Source: Citrus sinensis
Lineage: Eukaryota; Streptophyta; Magnoliopsida; Sapindales; Rutaceae
Direction: 5' to 3'
Assembly: GCF_022201045.2 (NCBI RefSeq)
Contig: NC_068557.1
Location: forward strand, 22,297,501-22,361,500
DNA: 64,000 bases
The notes beneath the pieces were generated by a model that saw only the letters and a list, made by a program, of their open reading frames with translations, was not told the DNA's origin and searched no databases. The position numbers were made by a program, and so were the translations under genes. Below are positions 9,531-21,925 of this stretch, in pieces (the first letter of the stretch is position 1; each line of letters opens with the position of its first letter).

Positions 9531-10560
9531 GTTGACATAAAATAGAGAATGGTTACGGAACTTTTAGTTTCATTGCAACAATACTTTTAGATTTGGGATA
9601 ATGAATCTGAGTTTGTTAAGATTTTGTAATAATAAATTGGATAAATGTTAATTTAGTCCCTGGGTTTGAGCTAGTTAGCTTCTATAGTTTGAAAAATTAC
9701 CTAAAGCATTCATGCTTTATATTTGTTTTCATTAAAATATATTCAATTATTTTTTTATTTTCACCTGTTGCATTATATCAAATAAATATATTGTTCGACT
9801 CTTGAAAAATTTAAAAGTTACAAAAGTAATGGCTGAGACATTTTCTGTAGTTTTTTTTAAATATAAAGCCTAGCTAGAAAATTAAGAATAACCTGAAGAT
9901 TATATTCAAAGGGTTATCTATCTAATAAATTTGTAAAATTTCAATTCCAATGTGAAAATATTTTCATTGATCTAAATCTATTGATAATTTTATTTCATGG
10001 ATATCTGATACTTTTGTTCCATCGAGATCTTGATACTTGATAATTATTATCGATATTCTTTTTGTTGTTGCTGTATGTTTGATTTCTAGATTGGTTGGGA
10101 AACAGATTGGAAAAATGGAAAGGAACGCAAAAACGAGTTTTTTTTTTTTAAATGGTAGCTAACGCACTGGATTTCTCGGCGAGAAAGGGATTCCCCCTCT
10201 CCCCCTTTTGGTGAGGTGAAGGCCTAGACTCAATTCCTATCAGAATTGCGGCCTTCCTCGGAGAAGAGATTTTTTTTGAAACCTAATGCTATGATCCCCG
10301 GGGAGCACATTCCCCGTCCCCCTTACACAAAAGCTATACTTTCAGGTTCCGGAAATGAGCTCATTTCCATGGTGACCTCATTTCCTCCTTTTCGTCCTTT
10401 CTAATTCTCTTACTTCCAATAAAAATATGATGTTGAACATAATTCAGATTCTGATGGCTCCCCCTTAATAATCCCCCTGTATTTTCATTTGTTATAATGC
10501 TATTTTGTTTTAACCCTATAAAGCTCATACTTGAAATATTCTATGCTTTTAAAAGAACAA
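9531..10560. repeat. UGT 3'-flank duplication, copy 1
   Basis: Nearly base-for-base the same as 16617-18345, the sequence directly after UGT-B. Shared landmarks are GACATAAAATAGAGAATGG, GTAATAATAAATTGGATAA, GGAAAGGAACGCAA, GCTCATTTCCATGGTGACC and GCTCATACTTGAAATATTC. Copy 1 lacks the roughly 700 bp G/C-run segment that copy 2 carries. No gene seen. Since copy 2 follows a UGT stop codon, copy 1 presumably followed another UGT that now lies beyond the retroelement nest. Confidence 0.85.
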
Positions 10561-11540
10561 TATATGCCAAATATTTATGTTTAATAAATTATTAAAATTA
10601 ATTAATTAACTGAATTAAAAATTAAAAAAACGTAGATAAACAAATATCATTTTATTTTAAAATGAATCTCTCAGTATTTATGATTATAATATATTTATAT
10701 GCACTTCATCTTTTGTTATTATATCAATTAATACATGTTAAATATTTTTATGAATAAAATGTCACATTTGATGACAAAGGTTGTGGCCCCATTTAAGCAT
10801 GCAAGTACAAGAAACAAAACTCCATTTCTGTTGATTAAACTTGAAGAATGGAAGCCACCCACTCTCGTATTTCTTTTATAGCTCAAAAACGCCTGCCAAA
10901 CGCCTTTTTAATTTTTGCTTTTTCTAAAACGTAAAATGATCGGTGGAAAATGGTACCACAAATATTGTCTTGTTTATGTCATCTTCCAAAAAATCAGCAA
11001 CATTTCGCCTTGGTAACTCTGAACTCCAAAAAAATCAGCAAACATTTTTTAAGCTGCAGCTGATTTTAAAAATCAGCAACATTTGGCCTTGTTTTCCTGT
11101 GTTGTCCACCTAAAGATCGGCTGTAGCTTAAATTAACATTGATAATTAAGTTTAGGCAACATCGTCAACATGATTCGTGTAAATAAAAATTTATGTCTTT
11201 GTTATCTTTGGGCCCCATGCAGAACCGGCATACGTATTCAATGACTGCAAATTAATTAATACAATGATAAGAAAACAAGCATGCTCGCATCACGACTCCT
11301 AAGTTTTGGACCTGTCTGTTTTACCCATGTAAATTTATTATTTAAAGATATGCAACAGCCAATAGAAGTGAAATTTTACTCCAAAAATTTCATTTTAAAA
11401 GTTTTTTTAATTATTATTATTAATATGGCTCAATTATTTGGAATTACTCCAAAAAATCTATTGTGTGTGTGTGTATATATATATATTAATCAGCAGATCA
11501 CCGGAAGCAAGCTCAAGTTCATTGTGTTGGGAACAAAAAA
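10561..11540 (+). promoter_or_regulatory. Upstream region of UGT-A
   Basis: AT-rich stretch without a convincing gene. A local repeat of AAAATCAGCAACATTT followed by GCCTTG occurs about 10990-11095 in three imperfect copies. The shared UGT upstream motif (CATACGTATTCAATGACTGCAAA) is at about 11229. A (GT)n(TA)n run at about 11463-11486 includes a probable TATA box roughly 60 bp before the UGT-A start codon. Confidence 0.5.
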
Positions 11541-13698
11541 ATGGAGAATAATGAAAAGAAGGCATCTGCCTCTAGCAAATTAGCTCACTGTTTGGTCTTA
11601 TCCTATCCAGCACAAGGCCATATAAACCCCCTGCTTCAATTCTCCAAGCGCTTGGAACACAAAGGAATAAAAGTAACCCTAGTCACTACTTATTTTATCT
11701 CCAAATCCTTACACCGAGATCCATCAAGCTCCAATTCAATTGCACTAGAGACAATATCCGATGGCTACGATGAAGGCGGTTCTGCACAGGCAGAAAGTAA
11801 CCAAGCATACGTGGATCGGTTCTGGAAAATTGGCCTGCAGACTTTTACTGAGCTTGTTGAGAGGATGAATGATGTGGATTGTATTGTGTATGATTCATTT
11901 TTGCCTTGGGCTCTTGATGTTGCCAAGAAGTTTGGCTTGACTGGAGCTGCGTTTCTCACTCAATCTTGTGCTGTTGCTAGCATATACCACCATGTGAATA
12001 AAGGGTTGATTAAACTTCCCCTCACTGGTGATGAGGTTTTGCTGCCTGGATTGCCTCCACTTGATCCTCAAGATACGCCTTCTTTCATTAACGATCCGGC
12101 ATCATATCCTGCTTTCTTCGATATGATTGTTACTCGACAATTTTATAATATTGACAAGGCTGATTGGATTCTTTGCAATACCTTCTATGAGTTAGAGAAA
12201 GAGGTAATTAAGTGATTTTTCTTCAATTCAAATTTTTCTCCACCACATGATTCGAATCTTGTGATGATCATAACTGTGTTGATTTTTAAATAACGTATTA
12301 AATATGTGAATTCCTTGCAGGTAAAGATTTAATTATGTTAAAGCTGATGCATATTCAGCATAATAATCAACTGAAGGTCACGTAGAGCTTTGCTGATTAT
12401 TTTTTTTAAAATCTTGAAACACGTGTATATTACTAATTATATATAATTAATTTTAGATGCATAATTTATTTTATTGTTTTTGTTATTGTTATTATTATTA
12501 TTTTTAATCGACCAACAATCTATAGATCTAAAAAAAAGCAAGTCTACAGCGAAATGAGTTGAGAAATTTATTTAGTGAGAGCTTCATAACCAGGGCTCAT
12601 ATTTTGATCAAATATTAAGGAGATAAAAATTTCGTTTTCCAAATTTATTGTCTTAATAGTAATTATTTCACTGTTTTATTTTCACTTTGTGCTTAATTCT
12701 GTTTGTTGCGGGAACAAACATATTACGTAAATATTTTTATTCAATAAACAATAATTATGTCTGACTTTGTGAAAAAAATCTGCATAAAGAAATTAGATCA
12801 AATTAAATCTAAATCAAATGTACCCTCGTATAAGCGGGATTTAAACTAACAAACCTTATCCCATAGAATTTTACTAGTTGAATCAACTGTAAATGATAAT
12901 TTTTCTTTTGACCTTATTTGATATTTAAGATTTTACAATTTGTAGTGGAATAATTTCTTACAGGTAACCGAATGGCTGGGGAAGCAGCACTGGCTATTGA
13001 GGACAATTGGACCAACGCTACCGTCGATATACTTGGATAAGCAAATTGAAGATGATAAAGAATATGGATTCAGCATCTTTGAGACAAATATTGAATCTTG
13101 CATGAAATGGTTAAATGATCGAGCAAACGGGTCTGTTGTTTACGTATCATTTGGGAGTATGGCAACACTGAAAATAGAGCAAATGGAGGAATTGGCTTGG
13201 GGTCTAAAAGCAAGTGACAAGTATTTCTTGTGGGTTGTCAGGGAATCCGAACAATCTAAGCTTCCGGAAAACTTTTCGGATGAAACATCCCAGAAAGGCT
13301 TGGTTGAGAATTGGTGTCCGCAATTAGGAGTTTTGGCACATGAAGCAACGGGATGTTTTTTGACACATTGTGGCTGGAACTCTACAATGGAAGCTCTGGG
13401 CTTGGGGGTTCCAATGTTGGCAATGCCACAGTGGAGTGACCAAAGCACTAATGCTAAATACATAATGGATGTTGGGAAACTGGGACTTAAAGTTCCAGCG
13501 GATGGGAAAGGAATTGTCCGAAGAGAAGCGATTGCACATTGCATTAATGAAATATTGGAGGGTGACAGAGGCAAAGAGATAAAACAGAATGCTGATAAAT
13601 GGAGAAATTTTGCCAAAGAAGCCGTGGCTAAAGGTGGAAGTTCAGACAAAAATATTGACGACTTTGTTGCCAACTTGATTTCCTCCAAAAGCTTGTAA
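11541..13698 (+). CDS. UGT-A: UDP-glucosyltransferase of the UGT74 family
   Basis: Family-1 glycosyltransferase that moves glucose from UDP-glucose to a small acceptor, probably in the cytosol. Exons 11541-12203 and 12964-13698, with a 760-bp GT-AG intron, give 465 aa. Catalytic His27 lies in PAQGHINP and the partner Asp118 in YDSFLPW. The 44-residue PSPG box spans about 338-381 (WCPQ start, HCGWNS, ending PQWSDQ). The final Gln favours UDP-glucose. The YLDKQ...DYGFS-type linker and GGSSDKNID tail match UGT74E/F proteins, which glucosylate indole-3-butyrate, salicylate or similar acids. The acceptor here is unknown. Its 3' UTR is nearly the same as that of UGT-C. It differs from its sisters by GLGVPMLAM in the PSPG box and by the longest intron. 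Confidence 0.9.
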
Positions 13699-14756
13699 TA
13701 TCTTTAATTTTGTTGAATTTTTGTAATATCTTTGACTTGTAATACATTTTTATCAAAGAAAGGACAATATATGTATATATAAGGATAAGAAAAAATGGGT
13801 CCGGATCTCCTGCGGGAATGATTTGGAAGATTCAAAAACAAAAATAGTGGTATTTGCTATAATAATAATAATAATAATGCTAGTGGGTCCTAGTTTCCAC
13901 TTATTTCAAATACAAATGGCACATTTAATTTCCTTATATGACCGTGTCAAAAAATACGAAAATTAAGGTAAATAATTTCAGCAATTTAGGACATGTTTGG
14001 AATTGTGATGCTATAATTTATTTGTTAAAAAAAAAGACTATAGTTATTATTGAGTGTTTGATAAATCATTAATTGTGAGGTAAAAATTTATGAAATTTGT
14101 CAATATAATTTACTAAAATTTCAAATCGGTTGTTTTTATTAGTTTAGTTTAAGTCCAACTGTTTGGGAACAATTCAAAATAAGGCCTTAATTAGAACTAA
14201 CGTGACCATATTTCTTGTAATATATAATTTCTCAATAATATTGATTATGATATCATTGGACTTTTGTTACTTGGAGCTTCTATGTCCTTCTCAAATATAT
14301 TATTTAGAACGATAATGATAGATGCACAAAAACTAGCACAAAATAGTATACAATCACTACAAGAAAAATATTTAAGTACAAGATAATTCTTTTAACATCA
14401 TTATTCTATAGACAATTTTTTTTTCTCTTCTAATTTTTCCCTCTGTTGTTTATTTTCATAGATTTGATTATTTATTTATTAATTTATCCACTTATGAAAA
14501 ATTTTGTTAGCTCCAAGAGCTTTAAGAAAAAATTCGTATGACCTATGATGTATGATGCAGATGAGAAGAAAGCGTAAAGTTGTATACACGACTGGAATGT
14601 GACATGATTTGATGGATCACCACCTTAAGTTTTTGAATTTATGAGCAGATGCGTCAAGTCACCTTCGCAGACGTATGCGATGACTTCAAACAATTTATGA
14701 TGCAAGATATATATTATGACTTGAACTTTCCTATCAATCAATACATGAGCGACGGG

Positions 14757-14798
<42 letters not shown>

Positions 14799-14808
14799 CA
14801 AAAAATAA
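13699..14808 (+). promoter_or_regulatory. UGT-A 3' flank and UGT-B upstream region
   Basis: No gene seen. 13699-14170 is related to 25650-26030 (the UGT-C 3' flank), including AGGACATGTTTGGAA. 14130-14720 is related to 19860-20250 and 26920-27400, including GATATCATTGGA and ACTTGGAGC, and carries the upstream motif GACGTATGCGATGACTTCAAA at about 14669. A (TA)n run then a (GA)n run at 14757-14798 supply a TATA box and a GA-rich 5' UTR for UGT-B. Confidence 0.55.
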
Positions 14809-16601
14809 ATGGCGAATAATGAAAAGAAAGCTTCCTCCAGCAAATTGGCTCACTGTTTGGTCTTAACCTATCCAGGACAAGGCCATATAAATCCCATGCT
14901 CCAATTCTCCAAGCGCTTACAACACAAAGGAATCAAAGTCACTTTCGTTACTACTCATTTCCTCTACAAATCCTTGCATAGAAATTCATCAACCATCCCC
15001 ATTGCTCTCGAGGCAATCTCCGACGGCTACGATGAAGGAGGTGCAGCACAAGCAGAGAGTATTGACGCTTACTTGGAGAGATTTTGGCAAATTGGCCCGC
15101 AAACTCTTACCAAGCTAGTCGAGAAGATGAATGCCTCAAGTGTTCCTGTTGATTGCGTTGTATATGATTCAGTTTTGCCTTGGGCTCTTGATGTTGCAAA
15201 GAAGTTTGGCTTGCTTGGAGCTACTTTTCTTACTCAATCTTGTGCTGTTTATTGCATATATTACCATGCGAATAGGGGCTTTCTCAAACTTCCACTTACA
15301 GGCAATGAAATTTCGCTGCCCGGAATGCCCCCACTTGAGCCTCAAGACATGCCTTCATTCGTTTACGATTTGGGCTCATATCCTGCTATCTCGGATTTGG
15401 TGCTGAAAAATCAATTTGATAATATTGACAAAGTTGATTGGGTTCTTTGCAACACATTTTATGAGTTGGAGGAAGAGGTAAATTCTATTACAAGTTTTTC
15501 AATAATTTTCCTTTTACTTTAGTGTGTGTATATATATAGAGCTTTTAATTAAGAATTTTTTATTATATAAAAGTTAATAAGATAAAAAAAAATAAAAAAA
15601 ATATGTAAATTCTAATATATTATAAGATAAAATACACTGCATTGAAATGTATATTTTTTCATCTTTATTTATTTATGTCTTTAAAATAATTAAGGATCCT
15701 GATTTTCTTTTATTAAGTGTGAGTATATAAAAAAGCTCGATTAAATGGTCAAATGATCGGGCAAAAAGTAGTCTAAACACATATATCACATGATTTTACC
15801 CATTGAACCAAAAAGTAGCCATGCAACATGCTTTCTGACATTAATTGACTTTAAATCTATTTTGTCCAGGTAGCTGAATGGCTGGGGAGGCACTGGCCAT
15901 TGAGGGCAATTGGACCAACTGTACCGTCCATGTACTTGGATAAGCAACTTGAAGATGAAAAAGACTATGGTTTCAGCATATTTAAGCAAAGTAATGAATC
16001 TTGCATTAAATGGTTGAACGATCAGGCAAAAGGGTCAGTTGTTTATGTATCATTTGGGAGTGCGGCAACACTAAAAATAGAGGAAATGGAAGAATTGGCT
16101 TGGGGTCTGAAAGCAAGTGACAAGTATTTCTTGTGGGTTGTCAGGGAATCAGAACAATCTAAGCTTCCGGAAAACTTTTCAGATGAAACATCCCAAAAAG
16201 GCTTGGTGGTGAATTGGTGTCCACAATTAGAAGTTTTGGCACATGAAGCAACAGGATGTTTTTTGACACACTGTGGCTGGAACTCTACGTTGGAGGCTCT
16301 GAGCTTGGGAGTTCCAATGGTGGCAATGCCACAATGGACTGATCAGAGCACTAATTCCAAGTACATTATGGATGTTTGGAAAATGGGACTTAAAGCTCCC
16401 ACGGATGAGAAAGGAATTGTCAGAAGAGAAGCAATTGCACATTGCATTAGTGAAATATTGGAGGGTGAGAGAGGCAAGGAGATAAAACGGAATGCTGGTA
16501 AATGGAGAAATTTTGCCAAAGAAGCCGTCGCTAAAGGCGGAAGTTCAGACAAAAATATTGATGAATTTGTTGCCAATTTGGTTTGCTCCAAACGCTTGTA
16601 A
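14809..16601 (+). CDS. UGT-B: UDP-glucosyltransferase of the UGT74 family
   Basis: Exons 14809-15477 and 15870-16601 (intron 392 bp, GT-AG) give 466 aa. The donor-His motif PGQGHINP, the Asp in YDSVLPWALD and an intact PSPG box (WCPQLEVLAHEATGCF, HCGWNS, PQWTDQ) indicate an active UDP-glucose transferase. The intron position is the same as in UGT-A, C and D. The first exon is closer to UGT-C and D, and the second is very close to UGT-A, so the copies may have exchanged sequence. The start codon follows a long GA repeat. Immediately after the stop begins the flank duplicated at 9531. Confidence 0.92.
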
Positions 16602-16616
16602 TTCTTTGTGTGGTTG

Positions 16617-18345
16617 TTGACATAAAATAGAGAATGGTTACGGAACTTTTAGCTTCATTGCAACAATACTTTCAGATTTGGGATAATGAATCTGAGTTTG
16701 TTAAGATTTTGTAATAATAAATTGGATAAATGTTAATTTAGTCCCTGGGTTTGAGCTAGTTAGCTTCTATAGTTTGAAAAATTACCTAAAGCATTCATGC
16801 TTTATATTTGTTTTCATTAAAATATATTCAATTATTTTTTTATTTTCACCTGTTGCATTATATCAAATAAATATATTGTTCGACTGTTTGAAAAATTTAA
16901 AAGTTACAAAAGTAATGGCTGAGACATTTTCTGTAGTTTTTTTTTTAAAATATAAAGCCTAGCTAGAAAATTAGGAAAAACCTAAAGATTATATACAAAG
17001 GGTTATCTATCTAATAAATTTGTAAAATTTCAATTCCAATGTGAAAATATTTTCATTGATCTAAATCTATTGATAATTTTATTTCATGGATATCTGATAC
17101 TTTGGTTCCATCGAGATCTTGATACTTGATAATTATTATCGATATTCTTTTTGTTGTTGCTGTATGTTTGATTTCTAGATTGGTTGGGAAACGGATTGAA
17201 AAAATGGAAAGGAACGCAACAATGCATTGTTTTTTGCCAAAAATGGCAAAATCCTCCACGGGTTTGGGGCCCATGGAACCCCACCCCAAATGAGAAAAAT
17301 TTTTAATAATTTTTGGGGAATGGGGTGGGGAGTGGAGGAAAAGTAATCCCCAAATTGTTAACGGGGTGGGGTTTGGTATTGCACTCCCCACCCCACCCCC
17401 ACCCCAATCCCCATTATATATAAATATGTTTTTAATTTTTATTTTATTAACTATAATGTCAATTAATAATTTTTTAATTTTTATGTAATATAAATATGAT
17501 ATGAGTAAAAGAAAACCCTACAATATTTTTTAACTTTAAAATATTATTATATTTTCTTTTCTCTTTTAAGGTGCTGCTCTCTTTAATATTTTTCACTTTT
17601 AATATCAGTTTAAGATATTGTTTCAAACTTTTAGAGATTTTTAAAAAAAAATTAAATACTTTATAATATGATGATGATTTTATTTTAAGTCTCTAATTTT
17701 TAATTTACTGAAATTATATTTTTATATCTATTATAAAATAAGTAAATAGGGAATGGGGTGGGGATGGGGGAATCATTCCCCATGTGGGGATTCCCCATCC
17801 CCAACCCACTAAATTTATTGGGGAATGGGGTGGGGAATGGAGGCAAAAAATTTTAATGGGGTGGGGAATGGGGTAGACATCCCCACCCCCACCCCGTCCC
17901 ATTGCCATCCCTATTTGGAAATGGTAGCTGACGCACTGGATTTTTCGGCGGGAAAGGGATTCCCCCTCTCCCTTAAATCCCCTCTCCCCCTTTTGGTGAG
18001 GTGAAGGCCTAGACTCAATTCCTATCAGAATTGCGGCCTTCCTCGGAGAAGAGATTTTTTTTGAAACCTAATGCTATGATCCCCGGGGGGCACATTCCCC
18101 CGTCCCCCTTACGCAAAAGCTATACTTTCAGGTTCCGGAAATGAGCTCATTTCCATGGTGACCTCATTTCCTCCTTTTCGTCCTTTCTAATTCTCTTACT
18201 TCCAATAATTCAGATTCTGATGGCTCCCCCTTAATAATCCCCCTGTATTTTCATTTGTTATAATGCTATTTATTTTATTTTTTTAACCCTATAAAGCTCA
18301 TACTTGAAATATTCTATGCTTTTAAAAGAACAATATATGCCAAAA
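16617..18345. repeat. UGT 3'-flank duplication, copy 2
   Basis: Directly follows the UGT-B stop and matches 9531-10560 throughout, except for the extra G/C-run segment at about 17222-17921. No gene seen. Confidence 0.85.
17222..17921. mobile_element. G/C-run-rich insertion, probable non-autonomous DNA transposon
   Basis: Present in copy 2 of the duplicated flank and absent from copy 1, so it inserted after the duplication or was lost from copy 1. Both ends are rich in runs such as GGGGTGGGG and CCCCACCCC in opposite orientation. An imperfect inverted end can be read (ATGGCAAAATCC near 17245, and GGGATGGCAATGGGAC on the other strand near 17908). The centre is AT-rich. Similar sequences with ATGGCAA and G-runs are common plant repeats. 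Superfamily uncertain; no clear target duplication found. Confidence 0.55.
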
Positions 18346-19290
18346 GTCTGATTTACACTCTGTTAGGTGTTGTGGCTTTTAAGTCAAAATTGTTATGAAA
18401 TAAAAATTATAATTGTGAAATAAAAATTGATAATATTTAATAAATATAATATTCAATAATAATCTTAACAAAAAGAGAAGATATATAAGTTGCTTTTATT
18501 AAATGACTCTGGTTTGTGATGTAAATTCACTTTAATTTTTATGACACAGACGTGAGTGTTTTTTAAATAATTTAGACTATGATTTTTTGAGCTGCAGTTG
18601 CTCCCGGAATTTCTTTATTAGGAAAGATATTCTTTAGTGAGAAATCTTTAATAAGCTTGTTAATCATTCAAGTATCTAATGTGAAAATACAATCGTTCGA
18701 TCGATTATTTACTGTAATTAATAGAAGTCCGAAAATTCATCTTTGATGTAAAAAGTAGGGTTATATTTGTTATCTGTGTATATTTAAATTGAATCAATAA
18801 AGATTTCAGGTTAAAAGAATTAGAAATTAATGGAACATGTAGTTAAAGCAGAACTGCAGGAGTTTGCATGTGCTGCCACGTGTTGCACTAACAAAACCAA
18901 TGAGACAGATATTTTATTGAATAAAAATTTTAGCAGTTTCATTTCGTCACGTAAATATTTTATTGAATTGATGGCCTAAGCCGGTTAGCCCTGATGCAGT
19001 CACGTTCGCATACGTATGCAATGACTACAAACAAATATGGGACAAAAGTTTATCCTGAAAAGATTTGTAATAGCAGCCACCTGACTTGAAACTTTTTGAC
19101 CTTTCGTGGCCTGTCCATGCAAATTATTTTTTAATTATTTTTTCTTTTTTTTTTTTTCCAGCTTTTCTGATAGGACCCATTACCTGTTTTTAGACAACAG
19201 AGAGACAAAACCATCCAGCTCAGCTGATAGAAGTTTGCATTTGATTTCTACAACCTGTGTCGAAATTTTAAATTAAATTAAATTTACTTA
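18346..19290. other. Intergenic, with a UGT upstream-motif remnant
   Basis: No gene seen. The stretch at about 18972-19060 (CTGATGCAGTCACGTTCGCATACGTATGCAATGAC in content) matches the motif found upstream of the UGT genes. About 19185-19250 (CCATCCAGCTCAGCTGATAGAAG) is repeated near 23790 upstream of UGT-C. It is probably decayed promoter sequence of lost UGT copies. Confidence 0.5.
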
Positions 19291-19299
19291 TATGTGGCC

Positions 19300-19680
19300 A
19301 ATTTAAACGCATATCATTTAGTTTATTGTTTTTATTTGTCATTAACCAATAATCTATGGATCTCAGAAAGACGAGTCTAAGATAAAATGAGTAGAGAAAT
19401 CCACAAGGACAAACCTTTGTAACCAAGCCTCATGTTTTTATCGGTCAATTTTCAATTTTGTCGTCTTAATGATAATTAGTTCTCTGTTTTATTATTACTT
19501 TGTGCATAATTCTGTTTATTGCAGGAACAAACAAATTACATAAATATTTTTATTCAATAAATGACAATTATCTGTGACTTTGTTAAAAAAAAAAGAAAAT
19601 CTGTACAAAGGTTAGAACAAATTAAATCTAAAAATTTTGTGCCATAAGATTTTACTTATTGAAACAACCATGAATTAAGG
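19300..19680 (+). pseudogene. UGT intron remnant
   Basis: Matches the middle and 3' part of the UGT-A intron (about 12475-12890). Landmarks are ACCAACAATCTATAGATC-like sequence, TTTATTGCAGGAACAAACAAATTAC, AATATTTTTATTCAATAAA and AGAACAAATTAAATCTAAA. No second exon follows. This is a relic of a lost or rearranged UGT copy. Confidence 0.7.
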
Positions 19681-19689
19681 TGATTGGGT

Positions 19690-20330
19690 ATTTGATAAGT
19701 TATTAGTTGTAGGATAAAAGTTTATGAAATTTGTAAACATAGTTATTAAAATTGAATAAATTCGCGTTAAAATTAAATTATTTCTAACACATTCATTTTA
19801 AAAATTAATTAATTAAAAGTATAAAATATTTTTCTGAAAAGATATATTAAATAATAAAAATTAAAGTCCATCTGATCCATTTTGTTTAAATCCAACTGCT
19901 TGGCAGAAACTCCAAACATGATCTTTATATCAGTGTGATCATTTTTATTGTGTCCATATCTCAACAATATTGATTATGATATCGTTGGATTGCTGTTACC
20001 TTGAGCTTCTGTATTTTTTTTGGAGACACCTTCTATTTCCCGTTGTCGCTCGTTAGGTTTGATTATTTGTTTATTAATCGACATGTACAAAATGGTTAGC
20101 TTTAATAGCTCTAATAAAATTTTTTTATGATTTGATGTATGATTCATCCAATGAGAAAGAAAAAGCAAAGTTGTATACGGCAGCAGTCTTCATGATTTGA
20201 TGTGTTATCCCCTCCGCATACTGCATTACGTATGCAAATAAGGACCTGTCTACCTTACAGATTCTGTAACATACGCACCCAATGCATGCACCACACCTGT
20301 CCTGCATATGGATAAAAAGCATGCAATTAT
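19690..20330. repeat. Decayed UGT flank/upstream segment
   Basis: Related to 14020-14600 and 26750-27300 (TTTGATAAGTTATTAGTTGTAGG, TTGATTATGATATCGTTGGA, TTAGCTTTAATAGCTCTAA). It ends with an upstream-motif copy at about 20225. No gene seen. Confidence 0.6.
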
Positions 20331-20899
20331 TTTTGTTTGGTAGCTAGCTAACCAATCAGGAGCTGGCTAAGTTGGATCTGTATAGCGCCAATAGTGTAGT
20401 GTCTTGTCAGTTGTTACGTTACATTTTTACGAAAGTAAAGATTCAAGTTTATTCGAAAAGATTTGCAGCCGGGCTATTGGAATCACTGTCCTCAAAGTTA
20501 AATAAGATTATAAAGGTAGTGATTTGATTTTTTAAGATTTAATCTCTTTTAATTAAATAAAAAATTATGTGGAGTTAATTTATATGTCTTTCTCTTTTAT
20601 AAAATACGAGTGGAACAGAGATATCCCTCGTCTGTAAAAATCATATCTCTACTCTAATAATAGTTATAAATATATATATATATATAATACATTAATATAA
20701 TGTGTAAGCAGTATTGAAAAAAAAAATTGCAGCCGAACTTGAAAATTATTTCAATTCCCTAGCCTGGCCCGTCAATTCAAGTTATTATTATCTTTTATTT
20801 TTTATTAATTAAGGAAAAGAACTTAGGGGCAGGCGACCAGCAGCCACAAATGAACGAATAGTAATAAGATTTCAAATCCTCGTTAGAACAGCATATCTC
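20331..20899. other. Intergenic, no gene seen
   Basis: AT-rich, with a (TA)n microsatellite at about 20670-20690. Short foldback stretches but nothing I can assign. Confidence 0.4.
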
Positions 20900-21480
20900 A
20901 AAACAGTCAAAGAGAAAGTGAAATTGGTGTTGGAGCTCTGTCATGGGGTGACACTAGCTAGTGGAATAACTTCCAATGGGATGGTAAATTCTTATGTCTC
21001 TTCTGCATATACAGCTGTGAATTCAATTCTTTATAGATTAGATTCATCCCAAGGCCTAATTCTATCTTCAAGATACAAGATTAACAAATTAAGAAATTCA
21101 AATCCTACAATATCGATCAAGAACAGATTAAAAACAGACACCAACACACAAGAATTAAGTAGTTCAACACCTGATTATGATGCCTACATCCACTGAGGAA
21201 ATAAGTTTCAAGCTTTCGCTCTATCAAATTCAAGAGTTAAAAAAGAATTATACAAAGAATACAAGCAACAAAATTTTCTGTCTCTATCTCTCTATTTTCT
21301 CGATTAGGACCAAGAAGATTGCACCAGAACCAGCCTTATAATGTTCAAAGTTTCTGGGTTTGCTAGCCACCAACTGGTTCTCACATAAAAAATAACCACC
21401 ATAACTACCAAACACACGTGACCCACACGTGCAAGCTTAAGTGATTTCAGGACGGCCGCAATTTTATTGCGTCGTTTTGA
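20900..21480 (-). repeat. Possible LTR fragment of a copia-type element
   Basis: On the minus strand the sequence has the feel of a copia R-U5 region: a transcript-leader-like stretch, then CAGTGGATGTAGGCATCA, then TTAATTCTTGTGTGTTGG. No boundaries, target duplication or internal coding region were found, so this is tentative. Confidence 0.35.
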
Positions 21481-21794
21481 AGTGTTTTAATTCTATTTAA
21501 TCACATATGTCACGCGTATCTGAATTAATGGCCTTGGAAGACATTATTGCCATTGTCGGTTTGGGTTTAACAACACAGTAAACGACAACTTATATGAACA
21601 TTCTTCCTCAACACGACTTGTCGGTTGAATGCGTTTGAGTTCGTGTACAGCATATACACTGTTTGATATTAATCAGCCCCAAAAATTTGAAATCTTTTTA
21701 CTTTTATACACTTTGCCAAAGATCAAAGGTGAAGCGCTAGTGTTTGATCAGCTAAATCGTAAAACTTTGGAATAAAATAAAATTAGAGTCTGAC

Positions 21795-21925
21795 TAAGTT
21801 GGATCAGCTCTATAGTAGAACATTGATGATGACAAAATGATTATAAAGATAAGTATTAAATATGTACTTACTGTAATAATCTGATGGTTATCATCAGCAC
21901 TCTACCATGGAGCTTATCCAACTTA
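21795..21925. mobile_element. Small MITE with about 39-bp terminal inverted repeats
   Basis: The left end TAAGTTGGATCAGCTCTATA... and the right end, read on the other strand as TAAGTTGGATAAGCTCCATG..., match for about 39 bp. The roughly 130-bp element has no coding capacity. No certain target duplication was found, so the superfamily is open. Confidence 0.65.

Noticed and set aside
11281-11583. Frame overlapping the UGT-A start
   Set aside because: Runs through the promoter and leader in a different frame from UGT-A.
13140-13688. Long minus-strand frame opposite UGT exon 2, repeated at 16343-16591, 25107-25637 and 31200-31661
   Set aside because: It is the shadow of conserved coding sequence in the sister genes. 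It has no own motifs and no upstream signals.
17053-17908. Proline-rich minus-strand frames in the G/C-run insertion
   Set aside because: Translation of simple C-rich runs, not a gene.
20918-21196. 92-codon plus-strand frame
   Set aside because: No family features; the other strand looks like an LTR fragment, so probably chance.
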